Of a DNA stretch of 35,227 bases, positions 8,658 to 17,230 are shown one piece after another. The position numbers and the translations under genes were made by a program. Below the pieces are notes generated by a model. It did not search any database. It worked only from the letters and a program-made list of their open reading frames with translations, and was not told where the DNA came from. The stretch lies in contig WRCE01000021.1 in the NCBI GenBank assembly GCA_009784005.1, forward strand, positions 1-35,227, given 5' to 3'. This DNA is from Candidatus Methanimicrococcus labiotermitis (GTDB taxonomy: Archaea > Halobacteriota > Methanosarcinia > Methanosarcinales > Methanosarcinaceae). Within the stretch, counting starts at the first letter, position 1, and every line of letters starts with the position of its first letter.

Positions 8658-9752
8658 TCATTTTTGAATAATGATTGAAACGATGTCGCCGTCTTTTAAT
8701 TTATGGTCTAAGCCGACACGTTGACCCGGGTGCTTTGCGGAGTCGCCCCAAATGTAAGCGAAGCGGAATTTTTTTCGGAAATCTTTATGCAAGCGGTCGC
8801 ATATCTGCCCGACATCAGTGTTACGCAACACAATCATCGGCTCTTCCAAATCGGCGGCTTCGCCCTGGGGTTTCATGTAAACGCGGATAAAACCGAGACG
8901 GTCATAAAGAACGTCGCGAAGCATGTCCAGATTCTGGCTGTTGTGGGCGGAAATGAAAACAGCGTCAGGATGCCGCTTTGCATTCTCTTCCAAAATTTGT
9001 GGATTGGCTAAGTCAACTTTGTTGACGACAACCATGGAAGAAACATAACTGCGGTTGCCGGCGATGACGTCGATGAATTGGTCAACGGTGACGTTGTCTC
9101 TGAAAAGAACCATCGCGTTGTGAATCTTATATTCGTCCATAATGGATTTGATGGTCTCTTCGTCCAAATCCAGTTCAACCGTTGAATTGACACGAATCCC
9201 GCCGCGGTCAACTTTTTTAATGACAACGTCGGGCCGTTTTTGGTCAACCCGAATGCCGGCTTCATACAATTCGTCCATCAAAACATGATAGTGAGCCGAC
9301 TGGAAAACGTCCAAAAGGAAAATAACCAAATCGGAACTGCGGACAACGGCGATAACTTCTTTACCGCGGCCGCGGCCGGAAGCGGCGCCTTTGACAAGGC
9401 CGGGGACGTCTAAAATCTGAATGATGGCGCCTTTGTATTCCATGACGCCGGGAACAACCGTTAAAGTTGTGAACTCGTAGGCGCCGACTTCTGAATTCGC
9501 GTCGGTCAGTTTGTTCAAAAGCGTGGACTTACCCACAGACGGAAACCCGACAAGCGTAACAGTGGCGTCGCCTGATTTTTTGACACTGTAACCTTCCCCC
9601 GGGCCGCCTGAAGAACTCTTTCTCTCGACTTCGTCGTGCAGCTTGGCAAGCTTCGCTTTCAGTCGGCCAATATGGAAAGAAGTCGCTTTGTTGTAGGCCG
9701 TTTTCTTAATTTCCTCTTCGACTTCCCGAATCTGATCCTGTAATGTTGCCAT
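8658..9752 (-). CDS. DRG-family GTP-binding protein
   Basis: This 364-residue GTPase belongs to the developmentally regulated GTP-binding (DRG/Rbg) branch of the OBG class, conserved in archaea and eukaryotes and linked to ribosome function. It shows G1 (GFPSVGKST, about residues 68-76), G3 (DVPGLVKGAASGRGRGKEV), G4 (VVNKVD) and SA(H)N as G5. The C-terminal TGS domain (about 288-364) includes RLHKDFRKKFRFAYIWGDS and ends with GDIVSIIIQK. Length is normal and the motifs are complete. It precedes hisS. Confidence 0.95.
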   Translation of the reverse strand: MATLQDQIREVEEEIKKTAYNKATSFHIGRLKAKLAKLHDEVERKSSSGGPGEGYSVKKSGDATVTLVGFPSVGKSTLLNKLTDANSEVGAYEFTTLTVVPGVMEYKGAIIQILDVPGLVKGAASGRGRGKEVIAVVRSSDLVIFLLDVFQSAHYHVLMDELYEAGIRVDQKRPDVVIKKVDRGGIRVNSTVELDLDEETIKSIMDEYKIHNAMVLFRDNVTVDQFIDVIAGNRSYVSSMVVVNKVDLANPQILEENAKRHPDAVFISAHNSQNLDMLRDVLYDRLGFIRVYMKPQGEAADLEEPMIVLRNTDVGQICDRLHKDFRKKFRFAYIWGDSAKHPGQRVGLDHKLKDGDIVSIIIQK

Positions 9753-9943
9753 GTTGTCTCAAAAAAAATGAATAAATAAATATCTTCAAAATAAAATCAA
9801 GCGAGTTCAGGCTTGGGTGGAGAATAACCTGTTTTTCAGTATAAATAATTAATGAAACTGAAAAATGAATAAAACGAAAGAGCAAAAAGAAGAGAATGAA
9901 AAGAAGAGAAAGCGCAATAATCTTGCGCTTTCAATTTAAATGA

Positions 9944-11698
9944 TTATTTTTTGACAGCCGGTTTGGCGGCAGGTTTAGCGGCGGGCTTAGCAGCAACCTT
10001 TTTAGCAGCCGGTTTAGCGGCAGGTTTAGCGGCAGGTTTGGCGGCGGGCTTTGCAGCAGCCGGTTTAGCAGCAGGTTTGGCGGCGGGCTTTGCAGCAACC
10101 TTTTTAGCAGCCGGTTTGGCGGCAGGTTTGGCGGCAGGTTTGGCGGCAGGTTTGGCGGCAGGTTTGGCGGCGGGCTTAGCAGCAACCTTTTTAGCAGCCG
10201 GTTTAGCGGCAGGTTTGGCGGCGGGCTTAGCGGCAACCTTTTTAGCAGCCGGTTTGGCGGCGGGTTTAGCAGCAACCTTTTTAGCAGCCGGTTTGGCGGC
10301 GGGTTTAGCAGCAACCTTTTTAGCAGCCGGTTTGGCGGCGGGCTTTGCAGCAACCTTTTTAACAGCTGGTTTAGCGGCAGGTTTGGCGGCAGTCTTAGCA
10401 GCAGCCGGTTTAGCAGCAGGTTTGGCGACAGTCTTAGCAGCAGCCGGTTTAGCAGCAGGTTTGACGGCAGTCTTAGCAGCAGCCGGTTTAGCAGCAGGTT
10501 TGGCGGCAGTCTTAGCAACAGCCGGTTTAGCGGCAGGTTTGACGGCAGTCTTAGCAGCAGCCGGTTTAGCAGCAGGTTTGGCGGCAGTCTTAGCAACAGC
10601 CGGTTTAGCGGCAGGTTTGGCGGCAGTCTTAGCAACAACCGGTTTAGCAGCAGGTTTGGCGGCAGGCTTTGCAGCAGCAGGTTTGGCAGCAGCTTTTTTA
10701 GCAGCAGGTTTGGCAGCAACAGTTTTTACGGTAGTCGGCTTGGCAGCGGCTTTTGACGCTTTTGATGGCGCTTTTTTGGACGGCACTTTTGCCGGCGCTT
10801 TTGCCGGCGCTTTTTTGGATGACGCTTTTTTTGCCGGATAGATTTCCGTTCCCGTTGTGCTTGTGACACGCTTGAATTCTTTAAGCATTAACTTGGTCAC
10901 GGGACCTGTCTTGCCGGTGCCGATGTTTCTGCCGTCAACCCATACGACGGCAACAGCTTCGGCTGCTGTTCCTGTGACGAAAATTTCGTCGGCCGTGTAG
11001 ACGTCAAAGAGACTGATGTTCTCAACGCGTACCGGAATTTTGTTCTTTTCAAGCAACTCAATCGCTGTTGCTCTCGTAATTCCTTTCAGGTTGTTGATGG
11101 TCGGCGGCGTGTAGACAACGCCGTTTTTGATGATGAAAATATTATCGCCGGAACCTTCCGCGACATAGCCGTTGTTGTCAAGGAAGATGGCTTCCTGGCC
11201 GCCTTTCGCGGTGGTTTCAATTTTGGCCAAAATATTGTTCAAATAATTCAATGATTTGATATTCGGCGACAGAGCGTCAGGCGCATTGCGGCGGATGCCG
11301 ACTGTAATGCCTTTGAGTTCCATCGTGTCATACAGAGAAATCACCGTTGTAACGATGAAGATGTTCGCCTTCGCGCATTTGCGAGGGTCGAGTCCTAAGT
11401 CGCCGTCACCGCGGGAAACAATCGGGCGAATGTAGGCGTCTCTTAAGTTGTTCTTGCGAAGTGTTTCAAGGATAGCTTCTGTTATTTGCTCCCTGGTCAT
11501 GCCGATATCCAAATCAATGGCTTTTGCGGAATCAAACAAGCGGTCAACGTGTTCTTTCAACTTGAAAACACGGCCGTTGTAAGCGCGAATTCCTTCAAAA
11601 ACCCCGTCGCCATAAAGAAAACCATGGTCGAAAACGGATATGACAGGTTGGTTTGAGGGAACAAACTTGCCGTTTACATACATTAAATTCTCGCTCAT
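9944..11698 (-). CDS. ilvE: Branched-chain amino acid aminotransferase with a long Ala/Lys/Pro tail
   Basis: The first ~285 residues are a complete class IV PLP aminotransferase: [17 protein letters not shown] near the N-terminus, the PLP lysine Lys148 in NIKSLNYLN, and the [20 protein letters not shown] segment that holds the cofactor-binding glutamate. It should transaminate Val, Leu and Ile with 2-oxoglutarate. The rest, about 295 residues (nt 9947-10846), is an almost pure repeat of [24 protein letters not shown] and [14 protein letters not shown], strongly basic and like the tails of histone H1-type proteins. Typical enzymes end at about 290 residues. ATG 11698 follows GGGTGATT. The core assignment is firm; BCAT rather than D-amino acid transaminase rests on overall resemblance. 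Confidence 0.9.
   Translation of the reverse strand: MSENLMYVNGKFVPSNQPVISVFDHGFLYGDGVFEGIRAYNGRVFKLKEHVDRLFDSAKAIDLDIGMTREQITEAILETLRKNNLRDAYIRPIVSRGDGDLGLDPRKCAKANIFIVTTVISLYDTMELKGITVGIRRNAPDALSPNIKSLNYLNNILAKIETTAKGGQEAIFLDNNGYVAEGSGDNIFIIKNGVVYTPPTINNLKGITRATAIELLEKNKIPVRVENISLFDVYTADEIFVTGTAAEAVAVVWVDGRNIGTGKTGPVTKLMLKEFKRVTSTTGTEIYPAKKASSKKAPAKAPAKVPSKKAPSKASKAAAKPTTVKTVAAKPAAKKAAAKPAAAKPAAKPAAKPVVAKTAAKPAAKPAVAKTAAKPAAKPAAAKTAVKPAAKPAVAKTAAKPAAKPAAAKTAVKPAAKPAAAKTVAKPAAKPAAAKTAAKPAAKPAVKKVAAKPAAKPAAKKVAAKPAAKPAAKKVAAKPAAKPAAKKVAAKPAAKPAAKPAAKKVAAKPAAKPAAKPAAKPAAKPAAKPAAKKVAAKPAAKPAAKPAAAKPAAKPAAKPAAKPAAKKVAAKPAAKPAAKPAVKK
9947..10846 (-). repeat. Coding tandem repeat of the aminotransferase tail
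   Basis: About 900 bp of imperfect tandem repeats encode [13 protein letters not shown] units. Two families are visible: an upstream block with AKT or AKV units (10360-10660) and a downstream block with [12 protein letters not shown] units (9990-10360). The mix of GCC, GCT, GCA and AAG/AAA codons shows the copies have diverged at synonymous sites while the frame is kept. Confidence 0.95.
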
Positions 11699-11723
11699 TT
11701 CTAAATCACCCGATATAATGTGT

Positions 11724-11733
11724 GATATATAGT
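11724..11733 (-). promoter_or_regulatory. Probable TATA box of ilvE
   Basis: On the minus strand, ACTATATATC lies about 26-35 bp upstream of ATG 11698, followed by the GGGTGATT Shine-Dalgarno. The expected 5' leader is about 8-10 bases. Confidence 0.5.
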
Positions 11734-11755
11734 CATAATGCGTCACGGGACGCTG

Positions 11756-11796
11756 ATTTATGAGTCCGCGAATAATAATGCGGATTCATCATAAAT
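11756..11796. promoter_or_regulatory. Inverted repeat upstream of the ilvE promoter
   Basis: The left arm ATTTATGAGTCCGC (11756-11769) and the right arm GCGGATTCATCATAAAT (11780-11796) pair with one or two bulges around an AT-rich 10-bp loop. It lies about 22 bp upstream of the TATA box, so it could be a regulator site; a stem-loop function in RNA is also possible. Confidence 0.45.
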
Positions 11797-12121
11797 GTTA
11801 ATTATCATTTTCCAATCCATTTAAACCTTTTTCCGAAAACTCGGCATCGTAAAAAATGATTCTTGAAATTTGATAAATATGAAAACAATAAGAGAATGAA
11901 AATTGTGATATACAAAACACAAATAACTGACGGCGCACCGCTGATGACGCGAACGGCTGAAATATGAATCGTGAATAACATAAGCAGTTGACATGTTTAA
12001 AACAAAATCAAAACAAAAACCCCATAAACAAAACAAAATCAAAACAAGTAAACCCATAAACAAAACAAAATCAAAACAAGTAAACCCCATAAACAAAACA
12101 AAATCAAAACAAAAACCCTAT
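11797..12121. repeat. Gap upstream of tRNA-Arg with an AAAACAAAATC-type repeat
   Basis: From 11797 to about 11995 I see only AT-rich sequence with no supported gene. From about 12000 to 12121, units like CATAAACAAAACAAAATCAAAACAAGTAAAC repeat three to four times on the plus strand and lead directly into a copy of the dispersed hairpin element. Confidence 0.7.
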
Positions 12122-12215
12122 AAACCGACCTCCTTTTTCGGAGTTGGGCGATGCGAAGCAGCGCACAAATCCGAAAATGGAGATTTCGACAAAAATAAAC
12201 GAAAAATAACAAACG
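12122..12215 (-). repeat. Dispersed hairpin element, copy 1
   Basis: The reverse strand reads TCTCCATTTTCGGA, loop GTGCGCTGCTTCGCATCGCC, then TCCGAAAAAGGAGG (stem at 12129-12183). The right arm has AAAAAGG where most copies have AAAATGG, so one stem pair is lost. There is no ATG after the Shine-Dalgarno-like arm in this copy. It lies 247 bp upstream of tRNA-Arg. Confidence 0.9.
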
Positions 12216-12461
12216 GCAACAAGATCAAAACAAAATCAAAACAAATCAAAATAAAATCAAAACAAAATCAAAACGCGAGCGACTCCTTGTGCAAAACGCC
12301 GGCGGTCTTCTCCTTCAAAACACCAATGGCTTTCGCCTGCAAAATATATGCGGCCCCTAAGCAAAAATAGACGGGAGCCAAATGCGGAGACCGTATTTTT
12401 TTTGAACAAAAGGTATTTATGAGAAAAAAGCTTTCATTGCAATCCTATCCGAACAGGCGAT

Positions 12462-12536
12462 GGGCTCGTGGCTTAGCCAGGATATAGCGTCGGGCTTCTA
12501 ACCCGAATGCCGGGGGTTCGAATCCTCCCGGGCCCG
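12462..12536 (+). tRNA. tRNA-Arg (anticodon TCT)
   Basis: The acceptor arms GGGCTCG (12462-12468) and CGGGCCC (12529-12535) pair with one G-T pair, and the discriminator is G. The anticodon stem TCGGG/CCCGA encloses the loop CTTCTAA with anticodon TCT, reading AGA. The T arm is GGGGGTTCGAATCCTCC. No CCA is encoded and no intron is present. A T-rich run (CTTTTTTATATTTTT) directly downstream probably terminates transcription. Confidence 0.96.
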
Positions 12537-12630
12537 CTTTTTTATATTTTTCATGTTTTTTTTCATGTTTTTTTCATATTTTTTGTTTGTTTTTTGTTTG
12601 CTGTTTGTTTTCACCTTGTTTGCCTCTTTT
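12537..12630. terminator. T-rich tract after tRNA-Arg
   Basis: Runs such as TTTTTTATATTTTTCATGTTTTTTTTCATG follow the tRNA immediately. Oligo-T tracts on the non-template strand are the usual archaeal termination signal. Open frames in this tract are low-complexity Phe/Val/Cys strings and are not accepted. Confidence 0.55.
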
Positions 12631-12760
12631 CATCTTGCTTTTTTCGAGAAAAATACTGTTTGTTATTTCTCATTTATTTTTTGCAGCAATCTCCATTTTC
12701 GAATTTGTGCGCTGCTTCGCATCGCCCAACTCCGAAAATGGAGGTGGTTTATGAGGTTTT
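12631..12760 (+). repeat. Dispersed hairpin element, copy 2
   Basis: The element starts with CATCTTGCTTTTTTC, continues with TGTTATTTCTC and the hairpin (12691-12745), and ends GGAGGTGGTTTATG. The left arm reads CTCCATTTTCGAA. The ATG at 12751 opens a 42-codon Phe/Val-rich frame whose last part is antisense to the pilin-like gene; I do not accept it as a gene. Confidence 0.92.
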
Positions 12761-12850
12761 TGTTTGTTTTTTGTGTTGTTTTATGTTTTTTTCGTGTTTT
12801 TTATACTCAAGCCCGCTATTTTGTTAAAATCAATTGTCCCACTGTTGTTT

Positions 12851-13891
12851 TTATTCCAATTCGATTTTCAGTATCGTGACTTGAATATCTATTTCTATCG
12901 GCATTTCTGATGTCAGCGTCAAGTGTGCCGCCCCGTCTTTGTAAATGGTTTTGATTTCCGGGAAATTTTCCCGAATCGAATCGGTCAAGTCTGAAAAATA
13001 ACGTTCAACGGCAACATCTCTGTTTTCATAGAAGATCAAATCCGGACCGGTGACCGAAAGCGCAGCTGAGGGCGCGGCCAAAAACGACGGCGGCGCATAC
13101 CAAAGTTCAACTTCCGAAACGAAATCATGCGCGTAAACGGTTCGGACATTGCGAAAACAAATGACGGTATTCGCGCCCGTGACGGCGGCGGAGGGGCATT
13201 CGATAATGTATCCCGACAAACGAAGCAATATTTGACCGCCATCGCCGCGCGATAAATAAACCGGCGGCGGCAGAATGAAAGACGCGCCGTCTTCCTGACA
13301 AAGAATTAAACCGGCGGGCCCGAAAAAATAAAATTGGTCGGGAATCTGCGTGTAGCTGTTAATAAAAAGAACCGAGCCGCTGCTTAATTTAAAATAACCG
13401 GAATTTGAATCGGGGTTTGAACCGGCGCCCTGATCAGGATTCAGGTTCAAATTAAATTCCGTTTTCAAAAGGGATTCAACCTCCGGCGGCAGATTTACTT
13501 CGGCCCGAAACAGAAAAGAACCGCCGGTTTCATCCGCCATGACGGTCGAATGGCGGGAAAAAAGAATTTGAGTTTGAGGAAAGGGTGAACCGAAAACGCC
13601 GGGGCCGAAAATGCCGGGGCCGGATAAAGTGTTGGCATTGGCGTTGGCATTGGCGTTGGCATTGGCGTTGGCATTGGCGTTGACGTTATCTGAAAATTTT
13701 AATACATCCATATGCAGCAAATCGCTTTCTTTTGTTTCCTGATGCATGATCCAAGCCGGCATCGCCGTCACCAAAAAAACGGAAAAAAGGACGGCGAAAA
13801 TACTTAAAAGCAAGAGGGCGCCGAATATAACGGAAACGGCCGATTCGTTTTGGATGAAATTTTTGAGGGGGGGAAAGATTTTTTGAAACAT
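12851..13891 (-). CDS. Secreted pilin-like protein with archaeal type IV pilin N-terminus
   Basis: This 346-residue protein opens with a short charged segment (MFQKIFPPLKNFIQ), then NESAVSVIFGALLLLSIF and a continuous hydrophobic helix, as in archaeal type IV pilins and DUF7289-type secreted proteins whose class III signal is cut by a prepilin peptidase. The remainder (about 260 residues) is a beta-rich exterior domain of unknown role. An Asn-Ala dipeptide repeat of about 8 units (nt 13630-13682) sits just after the helix region. I chose ATG 13891: a TATA-like TTTATTTATATTA at about 13958-13970 would place the transcript start inside the longer TTG-initiated frame (13954). It is divergent from the S-layer gene. 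Confidence 0.7.
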   Translation of the reverse strand: MFQKIFPPLKNFIQNESAVSVIFGALLLLSIFAVLFSVFLVTAMPAWIMHQETKESDLLHMDVLKFSDNVNANANANANANANANANTLSGPGIFGPGVFGSPFPQTQILFSRHSTVMADETGGSFLFRAEVNLPPEVESLLKTEFNLNLNPDQGAGSNPDSNSGYFKLSSGSVLFINSYTQIPDQFYFFGPAGLILCQEDGASFILPPPVYLSRGDGGQILLRLSGYIIECPSAAVTGANTVICFRNVRTVYAHDFVSEVELWYAPPSFLAAPSAALSVTGPDLIFYENRDVAVERYFSDLTDSIRENFPEIKTIYKDGAAHLTLTSEMPIEIDIQVTILKIELE

Positions 13892-13957
13892 AACTGCCGA
13901 AAAATCCGCGAATATTAAATCGTTTTTTAATTTTTCCAAAACGGAAAGAAACAATAA

Positions 13958-13971
13958 TATAAATAAAGCAT
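13958..13971 (-). promoter_or_regulatory. Possible TATA box of the pilin-like gene
   Basis: The minus strand reads TTTATTTATATTATT here. With about 26 bp spacing the transcript would start near 13935-13940, upstream of ATG 13891 but downstream of the TTG at 13954, which supports the ATG start. Confidence 0.4.
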
Positions 13972-14039
13972 AAGGGCATTTAAAAAGTAAGTGACATAAA
14001 ACATATCAAAAACAGAATAACGATTTATTTAATTATTAT

Positions 14040-14113
14040 CGAAAAACGAAACCGGAAAACGAAGTTGAAAAACGAAGTCGAAAGACGAAATCGAAAAACG
14101 AAGTCGAAAAACG
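14040..14113. repeat. AACGAAGTCGAAA-type tandem repeat
   Basis: Five to six units of 12-13 bp (AAACGAAGTTGAA, AACGAAGTCGAAA, GACGAAATCGAAA) lie between the pilin-like and S-layer genes, which are divergent and share this gap. It may lie in the promoter or leader region of the S-layer gene. Confidence 0.85.
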
Positions 14114-14185
14114 TTGTTTCTAATATTCGAATTTAAAATACATTTCACACAACCTATCCGTTCAACAATTCACCGAGTGCCGCAT

Positions 14186-17098
14186 ATGATAAAAGAACTG
14201 AAAATTCTCACCCTGTTTTTTTTAGTTTGCTTAATCCTGACCGCCTGTTTCGCCCTTCCCGCTGCCGCGTCCGCCATTAAAGGCAGCAGTGTATGGGATT
14301 CTGACCAAAGCATGCCCGCGACTTACACGTGGACGCCTGCCATGTACGCCGGGCTTTGGTACGACATCGACAGGGGCGTTTATACCGAAAACATCACGAT
14401 AAGGACAAACGCGAGCGACCGGCAAATTGCCGCCGGGAACGCCGAGTATTTCACAGAAGTCAAAGCCATGCGCTTTTCGTATGCGGAATGGGGCAGCTAT
14501 AATGTTATCGGCTGGCAAGGGGAGCCGTATTTTGCGGGCTACACGCGCTCGGCGTCGGGAAATAACTCAACGGCGCAGTTTACAGACAGAAACGTCAGTA
14601 CGCTTTCCGATGAAAAAATATTCAAAGTGTTAACAGACAGCGCCGATGAAAGAAAATTCAATGCCGGCGCCGTATTCAATTTAGAGAACGGATACAGAAT
14701 AAGAATCAGCGACATCAACGACAGCCGCAAAGAATTCAGAATCGTTCTCGAAAGAAACGGAAATGAAGTCAAAAGTGAAATCGTTTCAAGCAATAGCACT
14801 TTCATTTATGAAAGGTCGCTGTCCGGCGTCGGGACCGTCCCGATTGTTGTAATCCACGCCAAAAACGTTGACGGCGGGCAAGCGGTGATAGACGGCATTT
14901 TCCAAATTTCCGAGAGTTCGGTCGATGTCAATAAAGATCGAAAAATCGGCGCCATGCAGATTACGGATGTCAACAACACCACAATTTTGATGAAAAATCC
15001 GGATCGGATCAATTTGAATCGGAATTCTTTCGTGACACTGATGGGGCACATCCGAATTGACGTCAAAGACACCACTCGGCTGAAATATGAATTGGTGTCA
15101 GACCCCAAAACCGACCATGAAAAGAAATATCCCAACCGCGGCGCCGTTTATGACGCGAACAACCATACAATCAAAAACTGGAACGGCATGAACTTCCCCG
15201 GACTCAGTTACGATTTGGAAAACAAAACCGAGACCGAAAGCTTAACAATCAATGTCAGCGGCTCGCCCGGAAACATTTCCCCCGGGGAAATCCTCTATCA
15301 GACAAGCGTTTACAATGTTTCGTTCAACTTTTCCGGCTGGGGCAGCTTTATGGCGCTCAACCTCGGCGGTGATGAGTATTTTGCGGGCTACGCCCGATAC
15401 AATTCATCGGACCGGAACAATACGACACGTTTTACGGATTCAAACATCAGTCTGCTGGATGACGGGCGAATCTCCAAAGTTTTAATCAACAACAACAGCA
15501 GCAGCCATAACGTCAATTCAACGATTACTCTTCAAGAAGGATACACGCTTCATATCGAAAATTCGACAACGAGCAACAGAGTGAATTTGGTTCTGAAAAG
15601 AAACGGAACCACCGTGAAAGAATCGGCCGTTGCCGAAGGAGAAAACTTTGTTTATGAAACCGGCGTCGGCGGCACAACCGTTCCGTTGATTGCGGTTCAC
15701 GTGTCAAGCATTTTCGTCGGCTCAAACAGCACAACGGTGGGAATCGGCGGAATCTTCCAAATTTCAGCGAGTTCAACCGATGTCAGCCTCGGGAAAGTTG
15801 TTGACAACATGAGAGTGGAATACACAAGCAAAGGCTCTTTAATTTTTGTCAACCGAAATACCGTTCAGCTGACAAGAGGAAGTGATGTCCGGCTCATGCA
15901 AAACTTGTCTTTGCATATTGCGGATTCAACCGCGCTTCGTTTCTTCCCGTACAGCGCGGCAACTTCGGGAAATGTCACATTGGACAGACTGAGAATCGAT
16001 GTGCCTGAAACGATTGCGCCGTATCAGGAAATCACGATTCGTGTTTATTATCAAGACGGCACCGCTTGGAAAGACGCGGCAAACGCCGCCGTGAGAGTGA
16101 ACAACGTATCTGTCGGCGACACCGACGCAAGCGGCATTGTTCGTTACACCGCCGGTTCTGCCGGCACATATGAATTCAGAGCCGACAAGAGCGGTTATCA
16201 GTCGGCGGCGGTCACAAAGATAATCACGGGAGAAGGCGAAGAATTATTGATAATAATCCCCGATTATATTTTTGCCGAAGACTTTTATAACCTTTACACG
16301 CAAGACAAAGACGGCAAAAACATTTCAGGAGTTTCCGTTTACAAAGACGGCGTTCACATCGGAACCACAAATGACAACGGTATGATCAACGTCACCGCTG
16401 ACACGACGGCCGGCACTTACGCCCTGACGGCGGTAAAATCAGGATACAAATCCGCATCCAAAGAATTGAGAATACTGGAATACGGCCCTTACTTCACGGT
16501 CGCCTCCATTTCCATTCCCGAGGAAAATGTTGAAAAGAAGAACATCAGAATCCCGATTGAAATCGTCAACGTCGGCAAAGAGAAAGCGACGCAAGATGTC
16601 ATCATCAGAGTCGGCGACGTGACCGAAACCAAACGGTTGACGCTGGACGCCGGCGATTCAAGAAACTTTACATTCATTTACAAACCAACGGAACCCGGCG
16701 AGGAAACGCTTGAAGTTGCCAATCAGACATTCACAATTACGGTAACAGAAAAACCCGAAACGGAAATCCCGTGGAAATGGGCGCTGACCGGCGGCGGACT
16801 GTTGATTCTGATTGTCGCGGCGGTTGCCGCCTTGTTGTTCTATCTTGAAAACAAAGAAGGGGAACAAAAGAACGGCGGTAAAAAGCAGCCGAAAGGAAAA
16901 GCGGCCGGCTCAGGATTCTCGTCAGCCAAGTCGTCTTCCAAATCATCCGCGGGCTCAAAGTCTTCCGGTTCATCGTCGTCGTCTTCCGGTTCATCGTCGT
17001 CGTCTTCGGCTTCAGGCGAATCAAAGAATTCGCACAAGTTCTCAAGCAGCAACAAAGAGCCTGAATTGAAGAACAGTCAGAAGAAAGCGCGAAAATAA
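14186..17098 (+). CDS. S-layer-type surface protein with duplicated S-layer domain
   Basis: The 970-residue protein starts with a Sec signal (TM about residues 8-24, AXA site after LPAAASA). Two copies of the Methanosarcina-type S-layer duplication domain (DUF1608) follow at about 30-300 and 318-590, each with the marks (Y/W)YD(I/L)...(T/E)E(N/S)(I/L)TI, a Y(F)AGY(T/A)R segment and FQIS(E/A)SS(T/V)DV. Two Ig-like or carboxypeptidase-regulatory-like repeats (about 600-760) and a CARDB-like beta domain (about 770-850) lead to a TM helix (about 863-887). The C-terminus is a Ser/Lys low-complexity tail (about 905-955). N-glycosylation sequons (NNS, NNT, NVS) are frequent. It resembles Methanosarcina S-layer tile proteins such as MA0829, but the long Ser-rich cytoplasmic tail is unusual. 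The start is ATG 14186 at the signal peptide; the frame is open upstream without support. Confidence 0.9.
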   Translation: MIKELKILTLFFLVCLILTACFALPAAASAIKGSSVWDSDQSMPATYTWTPAMYAGLWYDIDRGVYTENITIRTNASDRQIAAGNAEYFTEVKAMRFSYAEWGSYNVIGWQGEPYFAGYTRSASGNNSTAQFTDRNVSTLSDEKIFKVLTDSADERKFNAGAVFNLENGYRIRISDINDSRKEFRIVLERNGNEVKSEIVSSNSTFIYERSLSGVGTVPIVVIHAKNVDGGQAVIDGIFQISESSVDVNKDRKIGAMQITDVNNTTILMKNPDRINLNRNSFVTLMGHIRIDVKDTTRLKYELVSDPKTDHEKKYPNRGAVYDANNHTIKNWNGMNFPGLSYDLENKTETESLTINVSGSPGNISPGEILYQTSVYNVSFNFSGWGSFMALNLGGDEYFAGYARYNSSDRNNTTRFTDSNISLLDDGRISKVLINNNSSSHNVNSTITLQEGYTLHIENSTTSNRVNLVLKRNGTTVKESAVAEGENFVYETGVGGTTVPLIAVHVSSIFVGSNSTTVGIGGIFQISASSTDVSLGKVVDNMRVEYTSKGSLIFVNRNTVQLTRGSDVRLMQNLSLHIADSTALRFFPYSAATSGNVTLDRLRIDVPETIAPYQEITIRVYYQDGTAWKDAANAAVRVNNVSVGDTDASGIVRYTAGSAGTYEFRADKSGYQSAAVTKIITGEGEELLIIIPDYIFAEDFYNLYTQDKDGKNISGVSVYKDGVHIGTTNDNGMINVTADTTAGTYALTAVKSGYKSASKELRILEYGPYFTVASISIPEENVEKKNIRIPIEIVNVGKEKATQDVIIRVGDVTETKRLTLDAGDSRNFTFIYKPTEPGEETLEVANQTFTITVTEKPETEIPWKWALTGGGLLILIVAAVAALLFYLENKEGEQKNGGKKQPKGKAAGSGFSSAKSSSKSSAGSKSSGSSSSSSGSSSSSSASGESKNSHKFSSSNKEPELKNSQKKARK

Positions 17099-17106
17099 TA
17101 AGGAAA

Positions 17107-17214
17107 ATTTAATCAATATTTCAATCAATAATTTCAATCAATATTTCAATCAATAATTTCAATCAATAATTCAATCAATAATTTCAATCAATAATTCAAT
17201 CAATATTTCAATCA
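17107..17214. repeat. AATCAATA(A/T)TTTC tandem repeat
   Basis: About nine 11-12-bp units of TTCAATCAATA plus variants fill the gap between the S-layer gene and the 3-dehydroquinate synthase gene, ending a few bases before its Shine-Dalgarno. Confidence 0.9.
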
Positions 17215-17230
17215 GTTTGAGGTGGTACGA

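Noticed and set aside
9931..10841. Long open frames on both strands (262 and 296 codons) across the aminotransferase tail
   Set aside because: They are shadows of the AKPAAK repeat; a 3n-length tandem repeat keeps all frames open. Only the frame joined to the aminotransferase core has a known domain.
11993..12370. 125-codon Lys/Thr-rich frame upstream of tRNA-Arg
   Set aside because: It reads through an AAAACAAAATC repeat and a hairpin element; no domain or ribosome-binding site supports it.
12507..12879. Phe/Val/Cys-rich frames starting in the tRNA or the T-rich tract
   Set aside because: They begin inside tRNA-Arg or low-complexity DNA and end antisense to the pilin-like gene.
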